DNA of 45,169 nt from an uncultured Pelagibacteraceae bacterium (GTDB lineage Bacteria; Pseudomonadota; Alphaproteobacteria; Pelagibacterales; Pelagibacteraceae): the NCBI GenBank assembly GCA_902582845.1, contig CACHTQ010000008.1, positions 1 through 45,169 of the forward strand, in the 5' to 3' direction. Within the stretch, counting starts at the first letter, position 1. The number at the start of each line of letters is the position of its first letter. Shown one piece after another: positions 23,994 through 32,869 of the stretch. The notes beneath the pieces are model-generated. The model made no database searches. It was given only the letters and a program-made list of their open reading frames with translations, and was not told where the DNA came from. Position numbers and translations under genes: made by a program.

Positions 23994-25097
23994 ATGGATG
24001 ATGTTGTAATAGTCGGTGGTGGTATTATTGGTGCAGCGACAGCTTATTTTTTATCCAAAGAGGGAAGAAAAGTAAAAGTAATTGAAAGAGACCCAACTTA
24101 TAAATCAGCTTCTTTTCCTCTTTCGTTAGGAGGTTTTAGAAGGCAATTTTTTCAAACCGAAAATATCCTGTTAGGTAAATTTGCTAGAGAATTTATATTC
24201 CAAATTCCAGAATTACTTAAAACAGAAAAAAATCCAAATCCTACAGCAAGCATGGTTCCAAACGGATATTTATTAATGTTTGGCCCAGAACATGCTGAGG
24301 AACAATATAAGGCTTTAGAAAATCACAAAGCCTGTGAGGCAGGTACTAAGAATATTAAAGGTTCTGATTTAGATAAATTTTTTCCCTACATTAATAAAGA
24401 AGGAATAGAAACTGCTACATTTACTGACAATAAAAGTGAAGGATGGATTGATCCTTTTCTATTTCATACAGCTCTAAAAAGTAAAGCAATAGAGCAAGGT
24501 GCAGAATTTATAAAAGGAGAGGTGAAATCTTTGTCAGAAATTAAAGCTAAAACAATAGTTTCTGCTGCTGGATGTTGGACAAAGGAATTATTAGAGGATA
24601 TTCCGGTCGAACCTCAAAAGCATACAGTCTTTAGAGTTAAGTGTCCAAAGCATATACCCGAAATGCCGTTAACTGGAGATTTAACTACAGGTGTTTATTG
24701 GAGACCTGAAGGTAAAGAGTATTTAGCCGGGTCACCAAAATCAGTTTTTGATGCCACTGATCTCGAACCAGCATGGGATGATTTTGAGGAATTAGTTTGG
24801 CCTGCTTTAGCAAAAAGGATTCCAGCATTTGAAGAATTAAAGTTAACTGGTGGTTGGGCAGGTTATTATGATTGTAATAGATTAGATAATAATGCTGTTG
24901 TCGGAAAACATCCTAAATTTGAAAATGTGTACTTAGCAACTGGTTTTACGGGAAGAGGATTGATGCAAGCACCAGGAATTGGTAGAGCTTTAACAGAATT
25001 AATTACAACAGGCTCTTATCAATCGATTGATATTTCAAATATGGCAGTGGAAAGAGTATTAGGCGCAAAAGCAAGGCCAGAACCTTACGTCTTATAA
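23994..25097 (+). CDS. FAD-dependent oxidoreductase of the DAO family (glycine/sarcosine/D-amino acid oxidase type)
   Basis: 367-residue flavoenzyme. The N-terminus has VVIVGGGIIGAATAYFLSKEG, then KVIERDP, and an early GGFRRQFFQTEN block in which arginines contact FAD or substrate in related enzymes. The C-terminus has GWAGYYDCNRLDNNAVVGKH and YLATGFTGRGLMQAPGIGRALTELI, the standard closing FAD motif. Family members oxidise sarcosine, dimethylglycine, glycine or D-amino acids; feeding into glycine cleavage is plausible given gcvTHP nearby but not shown. It begins on the base after the tspO stop. Confidence 0.85.
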   Translation: MDDVVIVGGGIIGAATAYFLSKEGRKVKVIERDPTYKSASFPLSLGGFRRQFFQTENILLGKFAREFIFQIPELLKTEKNPNPTASMVPNGYLLMFGPEHAEEQYKALENHKACEAGTKNIKGSDLDKFFPYINKEGIETATFTDNKSEGWIDPFLFHTALKSKAIEQGAEFIKGEVKSLSEIKAKTIVSAAGCWTKELLEDIPVEPQKHTVFRVKCPKHIPEMPLTGDLTTGVYWRPEGKEYLAGSPKSVFDATDLEPAWDDFEELVWPALAKRIPAFEELKLTGGWAGYYDCNRLDNNAVVGKHPKFENVYLATGFTGRGLMQAPGIGRALTELITTGSYQSIDISNMAVERVLGAKARPEPYVL

Positions 25098-25108
25098 TTT
25101 CTTTAACA

Positions 25109-26563
25109 TTAAGTACCGCAAAAAGTTTTATACCCTTTTAAAGAACTATCCATTTTAAGATAATCTGAAATGTTTTCTTGTATTTCATATGGCTTTTTTA
25201 AAATTTCTAAAAGCTTATTGAATGACTTAAGATTGTTGTCATTTGCTTTTTCTAATGACTCCTCAATTTTATGATTTCTTGGTATTACAAGAGGATTAAC
25301 ACTTCTCATTAACTTTATATAATTTTCTGGAGTATTATTATTTAATTTTAATCTTTCTTGCCAATTTTTTTTCCAGTTTTGAAAGTTGTCATCTTTATAT
25401 GAGTCATCATCATAGTCTTTAAGATTCATTAAATGACAAAAGGTATTTGTGTAGTCTACTTTATTTTGATGCATCCAAGTGAGTAAATCGACAATCAAAA
25501 ATTTATCTTTTTTATCCTCACCTAACAATCCAAGTTTACTTCTCATCATATTCAACCATTTTTCCTCATATTTTTTAGGGAATGTTTCAATTAACTCGGT
25601 TGCACTTTTAATCGCCTTATTTTCATCGTCATCAATTAAAGGTATTAAACACTCAGCAAATCTTGAAAGATTCCATTTTGTAATAGCAGGTTGATTGCAA
25701 TAAGCATATCTTCCCATCTTATCAATTGAGCTAAAAACAGTTTTTGGGTCATAGGTATCCATGAATGCACATGGACCATAGTCAATCGTTTCACCAGAAA
25801 TTGTCATGTTATCAGTATTCATAACTCCATGAACAAAACCAACACGCATCCAGTTGACTACAAGATCAATTTGTTTATCAATAAGTACTTTTAAAAGGTC
25901 TAGCGTTTTATTTTTTGAATTTATTAGCTCTGGATAATGTCTTTTAATCACATAATTTAGTAAAATTTCTAACTCATCTTTTTTATTACGTGCTGCAACG
26001 TATTGAAAAGTTCCGACTCTAATATGACTTGAAGCCACTCTAGTTAGGACAGCACCTTGCAATGAAGTCTCTCGCATTATTTCCTCACCTGTTTTAGCTA
26101 CTGCTAAACTTCTTGTTGAAGGAATATTTAGATTATGCATTGCTTCACTAATTATATATTCCCTTAACATTGGACCTAGTGCAGCTCTACCGTCACCATT
26201 TCTTGAAAATGCTGTTTTACCTGAACCTTTAAATTGTATATCGTATCTCTCATTATTTTTGGTTAAATGCTCTCCTATTAAAACCGCTCTTCCATCTCCT
26301 AACATTGTAAAATGTCCAAATTGATGACCAGCATAAGCTTGAGCAATAGCATTACTCCCTTCTGGAAGAATATTACCGGTGAATAAAGCTGCTAATTCAT
26401 TTCTATCAATTTTGGAAAAGTCCAAGTTTAACTCTTCAATTAAATCCATATTCATTAAAACTAATTCAGGATTTTTTACGGCAATAGGTTCAATATGTTC
26501 TTTAAATGCATCAGACAGCCTTGAATAAGAGTTATCGAAATTCCAATTCATATTATTCTTCAT
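25109..26563 (-). CDS. selO: Protein adenylyltransferase SelO (YdiU/UPF0061)
   Basis: Pseudokinase-fold enzyme that transfers AMP to protein hydroxyls. Conserved blocks are AQAYAGHQFGHFTMLGDGRA, QFKGSGKTAFSRNGDGRA, LREYIISEAMHNLNIPSTRSL and HGVMNTDNMTISGETIDYGP, which carry the nucleotide and metal residues. It ends in FCGT, where the cysteine three residues from the end is the position of selenocysteine in eukaryotic SelO. I start at ATG 26563 (MKNNMNWNF), 6 bases after the msrA stop; the frame extends back to 26611 but that would overlap msrA by 43 bases. ATG 26551 is an alternative. Length 484. Confidence 0.9.
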   Translation of the reverse strand: MKNNMNWNFDNSYSRLSDAFKEHIEPIAVKNPELVLMNMDLIEELNLDFSKIDRNELAALFTGNILPEGSNAIAQAYAGHQFGHFTMLGDGRAVLIGEHLTKNNERYDIQFKGSGKTAFSRNGDGRAALGPMLREYIISEAMHNLNIPSTRSLAVAKTGEEIMRETSLQGAVLTRVASSHIRVGTFQYVAARNKKDELEILLNYVIKRHYPELINSKNKTLDLLKVLIDKQIDLVVNWMRVGFVHGVMNTDNMTISGETIDYGPCAFMDTYDPKTVFSSIDKMGRYAYCNQPAITKWNLSRFAECLIPLIDDDENKAIKSATELIETFPKKYEEKWLNMMRSKLGLLGEDKKDKFLIVDLLTWMHQNKVDYTNTFCHLMNLKDYDDDSYKDDNFQNWKKNWQERLKLNNNTPENYIKLMRSVNPLVIPRNHKIEESLEKANDNNLKSFNKLLEILKKPYEIQENISDYLKMDSSLKGYKTFCGT

Positions 26564-26568
26564 AAAGT

Positions 26569-27144
26569 TTATTGACTCCAGATTCTTTTTAACAATTCTT
26601 CTCTTCCACACGCTTTTTTATATCTAAGATATCTTTCTAATTTAATCTTATAAAAATCTTGATGGTATTCCTCCGCCTTATAAAATTTTTCAAAATTCCT
26701 AATATATGTAACAACTTTTTTATTAAATTTATTTTGTAAATCTTTTATGTCTTTTTCTATTAATTTTTTTTCTTCATCATTTTGATAAAATGCAACTGAC
26801 CTATAACTATATCCTTTGTCACAAAATTGACCGTAAGCATCAAATGGATCAATATTAATCCAAAAATTTTCTAATAATTCTTTGAATGAAATAACTTTTT
26901 TATCATAGATTATTTCTACAACTTCAAAATGACCAGTATTTCCATAAGTAACTTCTTTGTAAGTTGGGTTTTCAGTAATACCTCCAGAATAACCAGAAAT
27001 TACTTCTTCCACACCTTTTAATTTTTCAAATGACTCCTCAACACACCAAAAACATCCCCCAGCGAAATATGCCTTATCTTTTGGAGCAGAATATGAAAAA
27101 TTTATATTAATTAAAAAAAAGAAAATTATGAAAAAATACTTCAT
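26569..27144 (-). CDS. msrA: Peptide-methionine (S)-S-oxide reductase MsrA, exported
   Basis: Reduces methionine-S-sulfoxide. The catalytic motif GGCFWC lies at 29-34 with C31 as the nucleophile; VISGYSGG, PTYKEVTYGNTGHFEVVEI and AEEYHQDFY are intact. 191 residues, including an N-terminal signal peptide (hydrophobic 3-18, cleavage near SYSA at 20), so the enzyme probably repairs periplasmic proteins. A resolving cysteine is likely C184 in KACGREEL. Six bases separate it from selO, which suggests one oxidative-damage operon. Confidence 0.93.
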   Translation of the reverse strand: MKYFFIIFFFLININFSYSAPKDKAYFAGGCFWCVEESFEKLKGVEEVISGYSGGITENPTYKEVTYGNTGHFEVVEIIYDKKVISFKELLENFWINIDPFDAYGQFCDKGYSYRSVAFYQNDEEKKLIEKDIKDLQNKFNKKVVTYIRNFEKFYKAEEYHQDFYKIKLERYLRYKKACGREELLKRIWSQ

Positions 27145-27185
27145 TAATTATCATAAACAAATTCGTTATGATAAGTCCAGATTTT

Positions 27186-27215
27186 AAAGGTAGCTACTTA
27201 TAAGTAGCCACCTTT
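27186..27215 (-). terminator. Hairpin terminator of the formate dehydrogenase gene
   Basis: AAAGGTAGCTACTTA (27186-27200) and TAAGTAGCCACCTTT (27201-27215) form a 15-base inverted repeat with one mismatch. It begins 18 bases after the formate dehydrogenase stop on the minus strand and ends in a short weak T stretch (CCTTTAAAAT). It shields msrA-selO from read-through. Confidence 0.7.
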
Positions 27216-27232
27216 ATTAATTATATTTGAAA

Positions 27233-28432
27233 TTATTTTTTTTTGTATTTTGCTGCTTCTTCGGATCCACCAGTAGCTGAACCTTTACTGTACGAGTGAG
27301 CACCCATACCAGCTAACTGACCATCTTTAACAATCAAATATTGATTTCTAATTTCTTTACCTTCAAAGAAACATTCCAATATTTCTCTTACACCATCGGC
27401 ATATCTTGATTGTGCAGTCAAAGATGTTCCAGAAGTGTGAGGTGTCATACCATGATGTGGCATGCTTCTCCACACGTGATCATTTGGTGCAGGTTGAGGA
27501 AACCATACGTCTCCAGCGTAACCACTTAATTGACCACTTTTTAATGCTTTTGCAATAGCATCTCGATTACAGATTTTTCCTCTAGCAGTGTTTACAATAT
27601 AAGCGCCTTTTTTCATTTTACTTATCATTGATTCATCAAATAAGTTCTCAGTTTCAGGGTGAAGGGGACAATTAATTGTTACCACATCACAAACTTTTAC
27701 CATCGACTCTACAGACTCATGAAATGTAAGGTTCAATTCTTTTTCAACAGAGTCAGGTAATTTATGTCTATCAAAATAGTGCAAATGAACATCAAATGGT
27801 TTCATTTTTCTTAATGCATCTAAACCAATACGTCCTGCAGCAACTGTTCCAATATGCATACCCTCAACATCATATGATCTTTGAACGGCATCAGCGATAT
27901 TCCAGCCGCCTTCATTAACAATTCTATGTTGATTATGGTAATCTCTTACCATTGAAACAATCATCATAACGATGTGTTCAGCTACAGATCTTGAATTACA
28001 ATAAGTTACCTCTACAACATCAATTTTGTTATCCATTGCAGCTTGTAAATCAACATGGTCTGAACCAATTCCTGCTGTAATTGCCATTTTTAAATTTTTG
28101 GCTTTAGCAATTCTCTCTTTTGTTAAATAATATGGAAAGAAAGGTTGAGAAATTACAATGTCAGCATCCACAATATGTTTGTCAGCTTCACATCCATCCC
28201 CATCTTTACTATTAGTCACTACTAACTCATGACCATTACTTTCTAAAAATTTTCTTAATCCTAACTCACCAGACACACATCCTAGTAATTGTCCTGGAGT
28301 GTAGTCTCTTCCTTTAGGTGATGGTAAAGTCATTCCATCTGGGTATTTTTCTATTTTAGGTAATTCTGAAAGTGCATATGATTTAGGCATTCCACCCTTT
28401 GGATCATCATATAATACGCATAATATCTTCAT
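27233..28432 (-). CDS. fdh: NAD-dependent formate dehydrogenase
   Basis: Single-subunit, metal-free enzyme oxidising formate to CO2 with NAD, of the D-2-hydroxyacid dehydrogenase fold. The 399 residues align throughout with methylotroph enzymes by eye: ITAGIGSDHVDL, YCNSRSVAEHIVMMIL-like, HIGTVAAGRIGLDALR (dinucleotide loop), DVHLHYFDRH, NCPLHPETE, NTARGKICNRDAI, AGDVWFPQPAPNDHVWR, MTPHTSGTSLTAQ with the catalytic histidine, and the C-terminal GAHSYSKGSATGGSEEA. An AGGAGA ribosome-binding site precedes the start. It supports C1 oxidation for energy in SAR11. Divergent from the second ABC transporter. Confidence 0.95.
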   Translation of the reverse strand: MKILCVLYDDPKGGMPKSYALSELPKIEKYPDGMTLPSPKGRDYTPGQLLGCVSGELGLRKFLESNGHELVVTNSKDGDGCEADKHIVDADIVISQPFFPYYLTKERIAKAKNLKMAITAGIGSDHVDLQAAMDNKIDVVEVTYCNSRSVAEHIVMMIVSMVRDYHNQHRIVNEGGWNIADAVQRSYDVEGMHIGTVAAGRIGLDALRKMKPFDVHLHYFDRHKLPDSVEKELNLTFHESVESMVKVCDVVTINCPLHPETENLFDESMISKMKKGAYIVNTARGKICNRDAIAKALKSGQLSGYAGDVWFPQPAPNDHVWRSMPHHGMTPHTSGTSLTAQSRYADGVREILECFFEGKEIRNQYLIVKDGQLAGMGAHSYSKGSATGGSEEAAKYKKK

Positions 28433-28898
28433 TTATTCTCCTGTACATTTAAATATTTATTTAGCGCATCTAACATTATTTTAGGATCCCAAGCAATGAA
28501 TTATTTTTGAATGGGTGAGACTTTTTAAAAAATCAATTTATAAATAATCTTTGCAAAAATAATAATTATTAATGATTTGCCGAATAGTTAAAGATGAAAC
28601 ACTATTCAAATGACTTATATTGAGTTATTTTATGCCATAGAGTTAGTAACATTAAATAAAATTATTAAGCCAACTCTTAGAAAAACAGATATAGAAATGC
28701 TTACCCTTTTGAGGGAAGCAAAAAATTTAGAAAAATTAATTTTTTTCAATCTGAAGTTTTATTTCATCTAAGGGTTGTAGAAAAGCTATCAAAAGTTTGG
28801 GTAAAAGAGATCTAATGCGAATTGGAATGATTAAAATTTGCACAATCTAAAAGCATATGATTTAATCTAAATTATAACTTAAATTAAGAGGGGTAGAA
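28433..28898. other. 466-base gene-poor spacer between fdh and the second ABC operon
   Basis: No intact gene is seen. 28433-28609 must hold the fdh promoter on the minus strand and is otherwise plain AT-rich sequence. 28610-28850 contains the decayed regulator described separately. The last 50 bases hold the plus-strand leader: a strong purine ribosome-binding site (AAGAGGGG) about 6 bases before the ATG, and a possible promoter TTGCAC, 17 bases, TTTAAT further upstream (weak match). Confidence 0.6.
28610..28850 (+). pseudogene. Remnant of a LuxR-type (GerE) DNA-binding domain, frameshifted
   Basis: Three frames in order resemble one helix-turn-helix domain. From ATG 28610: LRKTDIEMLTLLREAKNLEK matches the LuxR start (LTxREREVLxLLAEGKxxxE), stop at 28769-28771. 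From 28747 in another frame: QSEVLFHLRVVEKLSKVWVK matches the recognition helix (SExTVKxHLRxVxEKLGVK), stop at 28813-28815. From 28815 in the third frame: MRIGMIKICTI matches the usual end (AVRIGMIK). No intact N-terminal sensor domain is visible. Two frame changes mean it cannot make a full protein. Confidence 0.55.
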
Positions 28899-30239
28899 AT
28901 GTTAACAAAAATGTTAAAAAGGGTTGCATCTACTTTAACAGTAGTTGTAGCTGTATTTTCTTCACTCGCTTTACCTCAAAAAGTATTCGGAGCAGAAACT
29001 CAATACTTTCCTGTAGCTAGTAGCCGTGTTGGACCTTATTCAGCAATGGGGACTGGTTACTATGGGGCTCAGATTGACTACATGAATTATGTCAATATGA
29101 CAGGCGGTGTGAACGGAGTCATGCTTACATGGCAAGAATGTGAAACTGAGTACAACGCTGTGAAAACAGTTGAGTGTTACCAGAGACTACTTGAAAAAGA
29201 TGGTCAAAGAATAGTTGTGTTTGATACTTTAGGAACACCAGGAGCATATGCAGTTATTAACCGTATGGCAAAAGACAATGTTGTTTTAGCTCAATATGGT
29301 TATGGAAGAACTGACGGTGCTGATGGAAGAGTATGGCCTTGGGTATTTAATGCTGCAAGTCACTACTGGTCTCAAATAGCAGTAAAATTAAAATTTATGG
29401 CTGAGATCGAAGGCGGAATTGATAAGATGAAAGGTAAAAAAATCGTTCACTTACACATTGACTCTGCTTACGGAAGAGAGCCATTACCAGCAATGAGAAA
29501 AATAACTTCTGACTGGGGAATGAAATTAGTTGAAATTTCAATTCCACCTCCAGGTCTAGAACAACAATCTCAATGGCTGCAAATCAGAAGAGAAAATCCT
29601 GATTGGGTTACTTTCTGGGGAGCAGGTTCTGGAATGAATTCAACAGCAATGACTAATGCTGCTAGAATTAATTTCCCAAGAGATAGAATGATGTACGTAA
29701 CATTCGGTGCTGCTGAAGAGGATATGTATCCAGCAGGTGATGCTGCAATAGGAACTTATGCTGTTGCTAATGCTTTACCAGGAGAATATCCATTAGTTAA
29801 AGACATCAAAGACAAAGTATATGGTTCTGGAAAAGGTAACTTAGCTGATCCAAATAGAATTGGTTCAGTTTACTGGAATAGAGGACTAGGTGCTGCAGTT
29901 ATGTGGATTGAGGCTTTGAAAAATGCTCAAAAGATGCATAACAAAGTTGGTAAAGCAGTGACTGGTGCTGAGTTTAGAGATGGTTATGAGGCTTTAAACA
30001 TGACTGAAGCTAGACTTACTGAACTTGGAGTTGGAGGAATGCTAGCTCCATTTGCTATTTCATGTGCAAACCATGAAGGTGCCGGTAAATTTGCTGTAAT
30101 GCAGTGGGATGGAAAAAAATTCAATCAGGTAACTGGTTGGGAAGCTCCATTAGACCCTAAATTTATTAGAGGTTTAGTTGAAGACTCTGCAGCAAAATTT
30201 GCTAAAGAAAACAACATTACACCAAAAAAATGTGGATAA
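28899..30239 (+). CDS. Periplasmic binding protein of a second branched-chain-type ABC transporter
   Basis: 446-residue type-I binding protein with a Sec signal (hydrophobic 11-25, cleavage after A32 in KVFGA). The mature part has VGPYSAMGTGYYGAQIDYMNYVNMTGG, WQECETEYNAVKTVECYQRL and HLHIDSAYGREPLPAMRKI, which are usual for the longer HAAT binding proteins rather than LivK. The two binding proteins of the window are clearly different subfamilies, so different ligands are likely. Strong ribosome-binding site, higher GC, and a hairpin after its stop point to high expression. It heads the operon with two ATPases and two permeases. Confidence 0.9.
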   Translation: MLTKMLKRVASTLTVVVAVFSSLALPQKVFGAETQYFPVASSRVGPYSAMGTGYYGAQIDYMNYVNMTGGVNGVMLTWQECETEYNAVKTVECYQRLLEKDGQRIVVFDTLGTPGAYAVINRMAKDNVVLAQYGYGRTDGADGRVWPWVFNAASHYWSQIAVKLKFMAEIEGGIDKMKGKKIVHLHIDSAYGREPLPAMRKITSDWGMKLVEISIPPPGLEQQSQWLQIRRENPDWVTFWGAGSGMNSTAMTNAARINFPRDRMMYVTFGAAEEDMYPAGDAAIGTYAVANALPGEYPLVKDIKDKVYGSGKGNLADPNRIGSVYWNRGLGAAVMWIEALKNAQKMHNKVGKAVTGAEFRDGYEALNMTEARLTELGVGGMLAPFAISCANHEGAGKFAVMQWDGKKFNQVTGWEAPLDPKFIRGLVEDSAAKFAKENNITPKKCG

Positions 30240-30268
30240 TTAATTTAATCAATTAATATTTACATGAG

Positions 30269-30307
30269 TGGGAAGCTTAAACAATTTTAACTGTTTCAAG
30301 CTTCCCA
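30269..30307 (+). terminator. Hairpin between binding-protein gene and ATPase genes (partial terminator or RNA stabiliser)
   Basis: TGGGAAGCTT (30269-30278) pairs perfectly with AAGCTTCCCA (30298-30307), extended inside by AAACA/TGTTT with one bulged base. It is followed by ATTTAAATAG rather than a T run, so full termination is unlikely. Such hairpins commonly let the binding protein be made in excess over the membrane parts. Confidence 0.75.
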
Positions 30308-30335
30308 TTTAAATAGTATTTTAAGAAAAAAATTA

Positions 30336-31151
30336 ATGAGTGATAATTCTGTAAACATTCTTGATATAAAAAATATTGAGGTAATGTATGACAACGTTAT
30401 TTTAGCTTTACATGATGTTTCTTTAAAAGTTCCCAAAGGAAAAGTAGTTGCGTTATTAGGAGCAAATGGAGCAGGTAAAAGTACGACATTAAAAGCTGTC
30501 TCAACTATGTTAGCCTCCGAAAGAGGTAAAGTTACAAAAGGATCAATCGATTATGATGGAAACTCAATAGAAAAACAAAATCCATCTCAAATGGTTGGTC
30601 TTGGAATGGTACAAGTATTAGAGGGCAGAAGATGCTTTGGTCATTTAACTGTTGAGGAAAATATTATTTCAGGAGCTTATTCAAGAAAATTATCTAAAGG
30701 AGATATTGATCAAGAATTAGAGAAAATTTATACTTATTTTTTAAGATTAAAAGAAAGAAGAAAAAGTCAAGCAGCATTTACATCAGGTGGAGAACAACAA
30801 ATGATTGCAGTTGCAAGAGCAATGATGGCAAAACCTAAAATGTTGTTACTAGACGAGCCAACAATGGGTCTAGCGCCTCAATTAGTTGCCGAGATTTTTA
30901 ATATTGTAAAAGAGTTAAATCAAAAAGAAGGAGTTAGTATTTTGCTTGCTGAACAGAATACTAATATTGCATTAAAAAATTCTGATTATGGTTACATTAT
31001 TGAAACTGGAAAAGTGATGCTCGAGGGGACTGCGGAAAGTTTATTAAACAATGATAAAGTAAAAGAATTATACTTAGGCATATCAAAAAAAGGTAGAAAA
31101 AACTTTAGAGATGTTCTTAAAGAGGAAAGTTTAAACAAAAAAATTAATTAA
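30336..31151 (+). CDS. Branched-chain-type ABC transporter ATPase (LivF class), second operon
   Basis: 271-residue ATPase. Walker A is GANGAGKST near residues 43-51; the LivF hallmark GMVQVLEGRRCFGHLTVEEN follows; the signature reads FTSGGEQQM where most have LSGGE/Q, that is Thr-Ser-Gly-Gly; Walker B is MLLLDEPTMGLAPQLV; then LLAEQNTNIAL. It has an added basic tail of about 25 residues (KKGRKNFRDVLKEES). The order here is F before G, opposite to the first operon. The next gene starts 2 bases after its stop. Confidence 0.9.
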   Translation: MSDNSVNILDIKNIEVMYDNVILALHDVSLKVPKGKVVALLGANGAGKSTTLKAVSTMLASERGKVTKGSIDYDGNSIEKQNPSQMVGLGMVQVLEGRRCFGHLTVEENIISGAYSRKLSKGDIDQELEKIYTYFLRLKERRKSQAAFTSGGEQQMIAVARAMMAKPKMLLLDEPTMGLAPQLVAEIFNIVKELNQKEGVSILLAEQNTNIALKNSDYGYIIETGKVMLEGTAESLLNNDKVKELYLGISKKGRKNFRDVLKEESLNKKIN

Positions 31152-31153
31152 AG

Positions 31154-31948
31154 ATGGCATACGAAAGAAAGTTTAAAATAGGAAAGCCAATTTTAGAGGT
31201 GAATAATATTTCACTCGCCTTTGGAGGTGTTAAGGCTATCACTGATACATCATTTAATGTTCTTGAGCACGAGGTTAGGGCAATAATCGGACCTAATGGG
31301 GCTGGAAAAAGCTCGATGTTAAACTGTATTAATGGAATTTATAAACCTCAACAAGGAACTGTATCTTTTAGAGGACAAGTAGTACCTAATATAACCCCAA
31401 ATATTATGGCTCAAATGGGTCTATCTAGAACATTTCAAAACTTAGCTCTTTTTAAAAGAATGTCAGTATTGGATAACATTTTAGTTGGCAGAAAACTTCA
31501 CACGAAAACAAATTTTCTAGAAGTCGCTTTACAACTTCCTAAAGTAAAAAAAGAGGAAAAATTAAATAGAGAGAGATCAGAAGAAATAATAAGTTTTTTA
31601 GAGATAGAAGATATTAAAGATACTCCTGTTGGAAAACTTCCTTATGGATTACAAAAAAAAGTTGAGTTAGGCCGAGCTCTTGCAACCGACTCCTCAATAA
31701 TTCTATTAGATGAGCCAATGGCTGGAATGAATGTCGAGGAAAAAAGAGATATGTGTAGATTTATTTTAAAGGTAAATGATGAACTTGGTACAACTATGGT
31801 TCTAATCGAACATGATATGGGAGTGGTCATGGATATATCTGATAGAGTTGTTGTACTTGATTACGGCAAGGTTATTGGTGATGGAACACCAGATGAAATA
31901 ATGGCAAACCAAAAAGTAATAGATGCTTACTTGGGAGTGGAACACTAG
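31154..31948 (+). CDS. Branched-chain-type ABC transporter ATPase (LivG class), second operon
   Basis: 264-residue ATPase with Walker A GPNGAGKSS, the LivG marker GLSRTFQNLALFKRMSVLDN, a signature region that reads LPYGLQKKVELGRA in place of LSGGQ, as is common in this LivG subgroup, Walker B IILLDEPMAGMN, and LIEHDMGVVMDISDRV. It partners the preceding LivF-class protein. Starts 2 bases after that stop, and the permease gene follows after 9 bases. Confidence 0.9.
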   Translation: MAYERKFKIGKPILEVNNISLAFGGVKAITDTSFNVLEHEVRAIIGPNGAGKSSMLNCINGIYKPQQGTVSFRGQVVPNITPNIMAQMGLSRTFQNLALFKRMSVLDNILVGRKLHTKTNFLEVALQLPKVKKEEKLNRERSEEIISFLEIEDIKDTPVGKLPYGLQKKVELGRALATDSSIILLDEPMAGMNVEEKRDMCRFILKVNDELGTTMVLIEHDMGVVMDISDRVVVLDYGKVIGDGTPDEIMANQKVIDAYLGVEH

Positions 31949-31957
31949 GATTATAAT

Positions 31958-32866
31958 ATGGCAAATGAACTATTATTTTTTATGGAAGTTCTGGTTGGTG
32001 GTTTACTTGCTGGTACAATGTACTCTTTAGTTGCTTTAGGATTTGTTCTTATCTTTAAAGCTTCAGCAACATTTAATTTTTCACAAGGAGCTATGGTTTT
32101 TTTCTCAGTGCTTGCTTTCTGTGGCTTCATGCAAGATTTCAATATACCCTTTGTGCTCGCCTTTATTTTAGCAGCCCTTTTGATGGTAGTGGTTGGTTTG
32201 TGTACTGAGAGATTGGTTTTAAGACCTTTGATGAATGCTAGTGAAGATACAGTGTTAATGGCCACAATTGGTTTAGGATATGTTTTGGAGGGACTTGCTC
32301 AAGCAGCATGGGGAGTAGAAGTTAGAAGATTAGATTTAGGTATAGGAGATTTTCCAGTGCCATGGATCGCAGATAATTTAAAATTATTTATCAGTGCACT
32401 TGATATCACAGCTGGATTAGTTGCAGCTATAATGATTATTGGTTTATTTCTATTATTCAAATACACAAAAATTGGATTAGGTTTAAGGGCTGTTGCAGAT
32501 GATGCGGGTGCGGCAAGTTCTATAGGAATTCCTTTAAAACATATAATGTTATTAGTTTGGTCTGCTGCAGGTGTTGTAGCTTTAGTAGCAGGATGCATGT
32601 GGGGAGCTAGAGCCGGTGTTCAATTTGCACTTGTTGATCTTGCATTGAAAGCTTTGCCAGTTTTAATTATTGGTGGATTCTCGTCAATTCCAGGAGCAAT
32701 TATTGGAGGTTTAATTATTGGTGCAGTAGAAAAAATATTAGAGGTTTACATTGGACCGTTTTTTGGAGGAGCAATTGAAGGATGGGCTCCATATGTATTA
32801 GCAATATTCTTTTTATTATATAGACCAGAGGGTTTATTTGGAGAAAAAATTATTAGGAGAGTTTAA
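31958..32866 (+). CDS. Branched-chain-type ABC transporter permease (LivH class), second operon
   Basis: 302-residue membrane protein with about eight helices. It opens with EVLVGGLLAGTMYSLVALGF and FKASATFNFSQGAM, has the coupling loop TKIGLGLRAVADDAGAASSIGI, and ends with LYRPEGLFGEKIIRRV. All are typical of LivH. Start ATG is preceded by a spacer AGGATTATA with a ribosome-binding site. The LivM-class gene follows 3 bases after its stop. Confidence 0.92.
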   Translation: MANELLFFMEVLVGGLLAGTMYSLVALGFVLIFKASATFNFSQGAMVFFSVLAFCGFMQDFNIPFVLAFILAALLMVVVGLCTERLVLRPLMNASEDTVLMATIGLGYVLEGLAQAAWGVEVRRLDLGIGDFPVPWIADNLKLFISALDITAGLVAAIMIIGLFLLFKYTKIGLGLRAVADDAGAASSIGIPLKHIMLLVWSAAGVVALVAGCMWGARAGVQFALVDLALKALPVLIIGGFSSIPGAIIGGLIIGAVEKILEVYIGPFFGGAIEGWAPYVLAIFFLLYRPEGLFGEKIIRRV

Positions 32867-32869
32867 TTT

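Noticed and set aside
28433..28609. Possible start of the LuxR-type remnant or another gene
   Set aside because: Stops occur in all frames and nothing resembles a sensor domain; only the part after 28610 has recognisable similarity.
32299..32598. 99-codon minus-strand frame opposite the LivH-class permease gene
   Set aside because: Antisense of a helix-rich permease; the plus frame carries the permease motifs.
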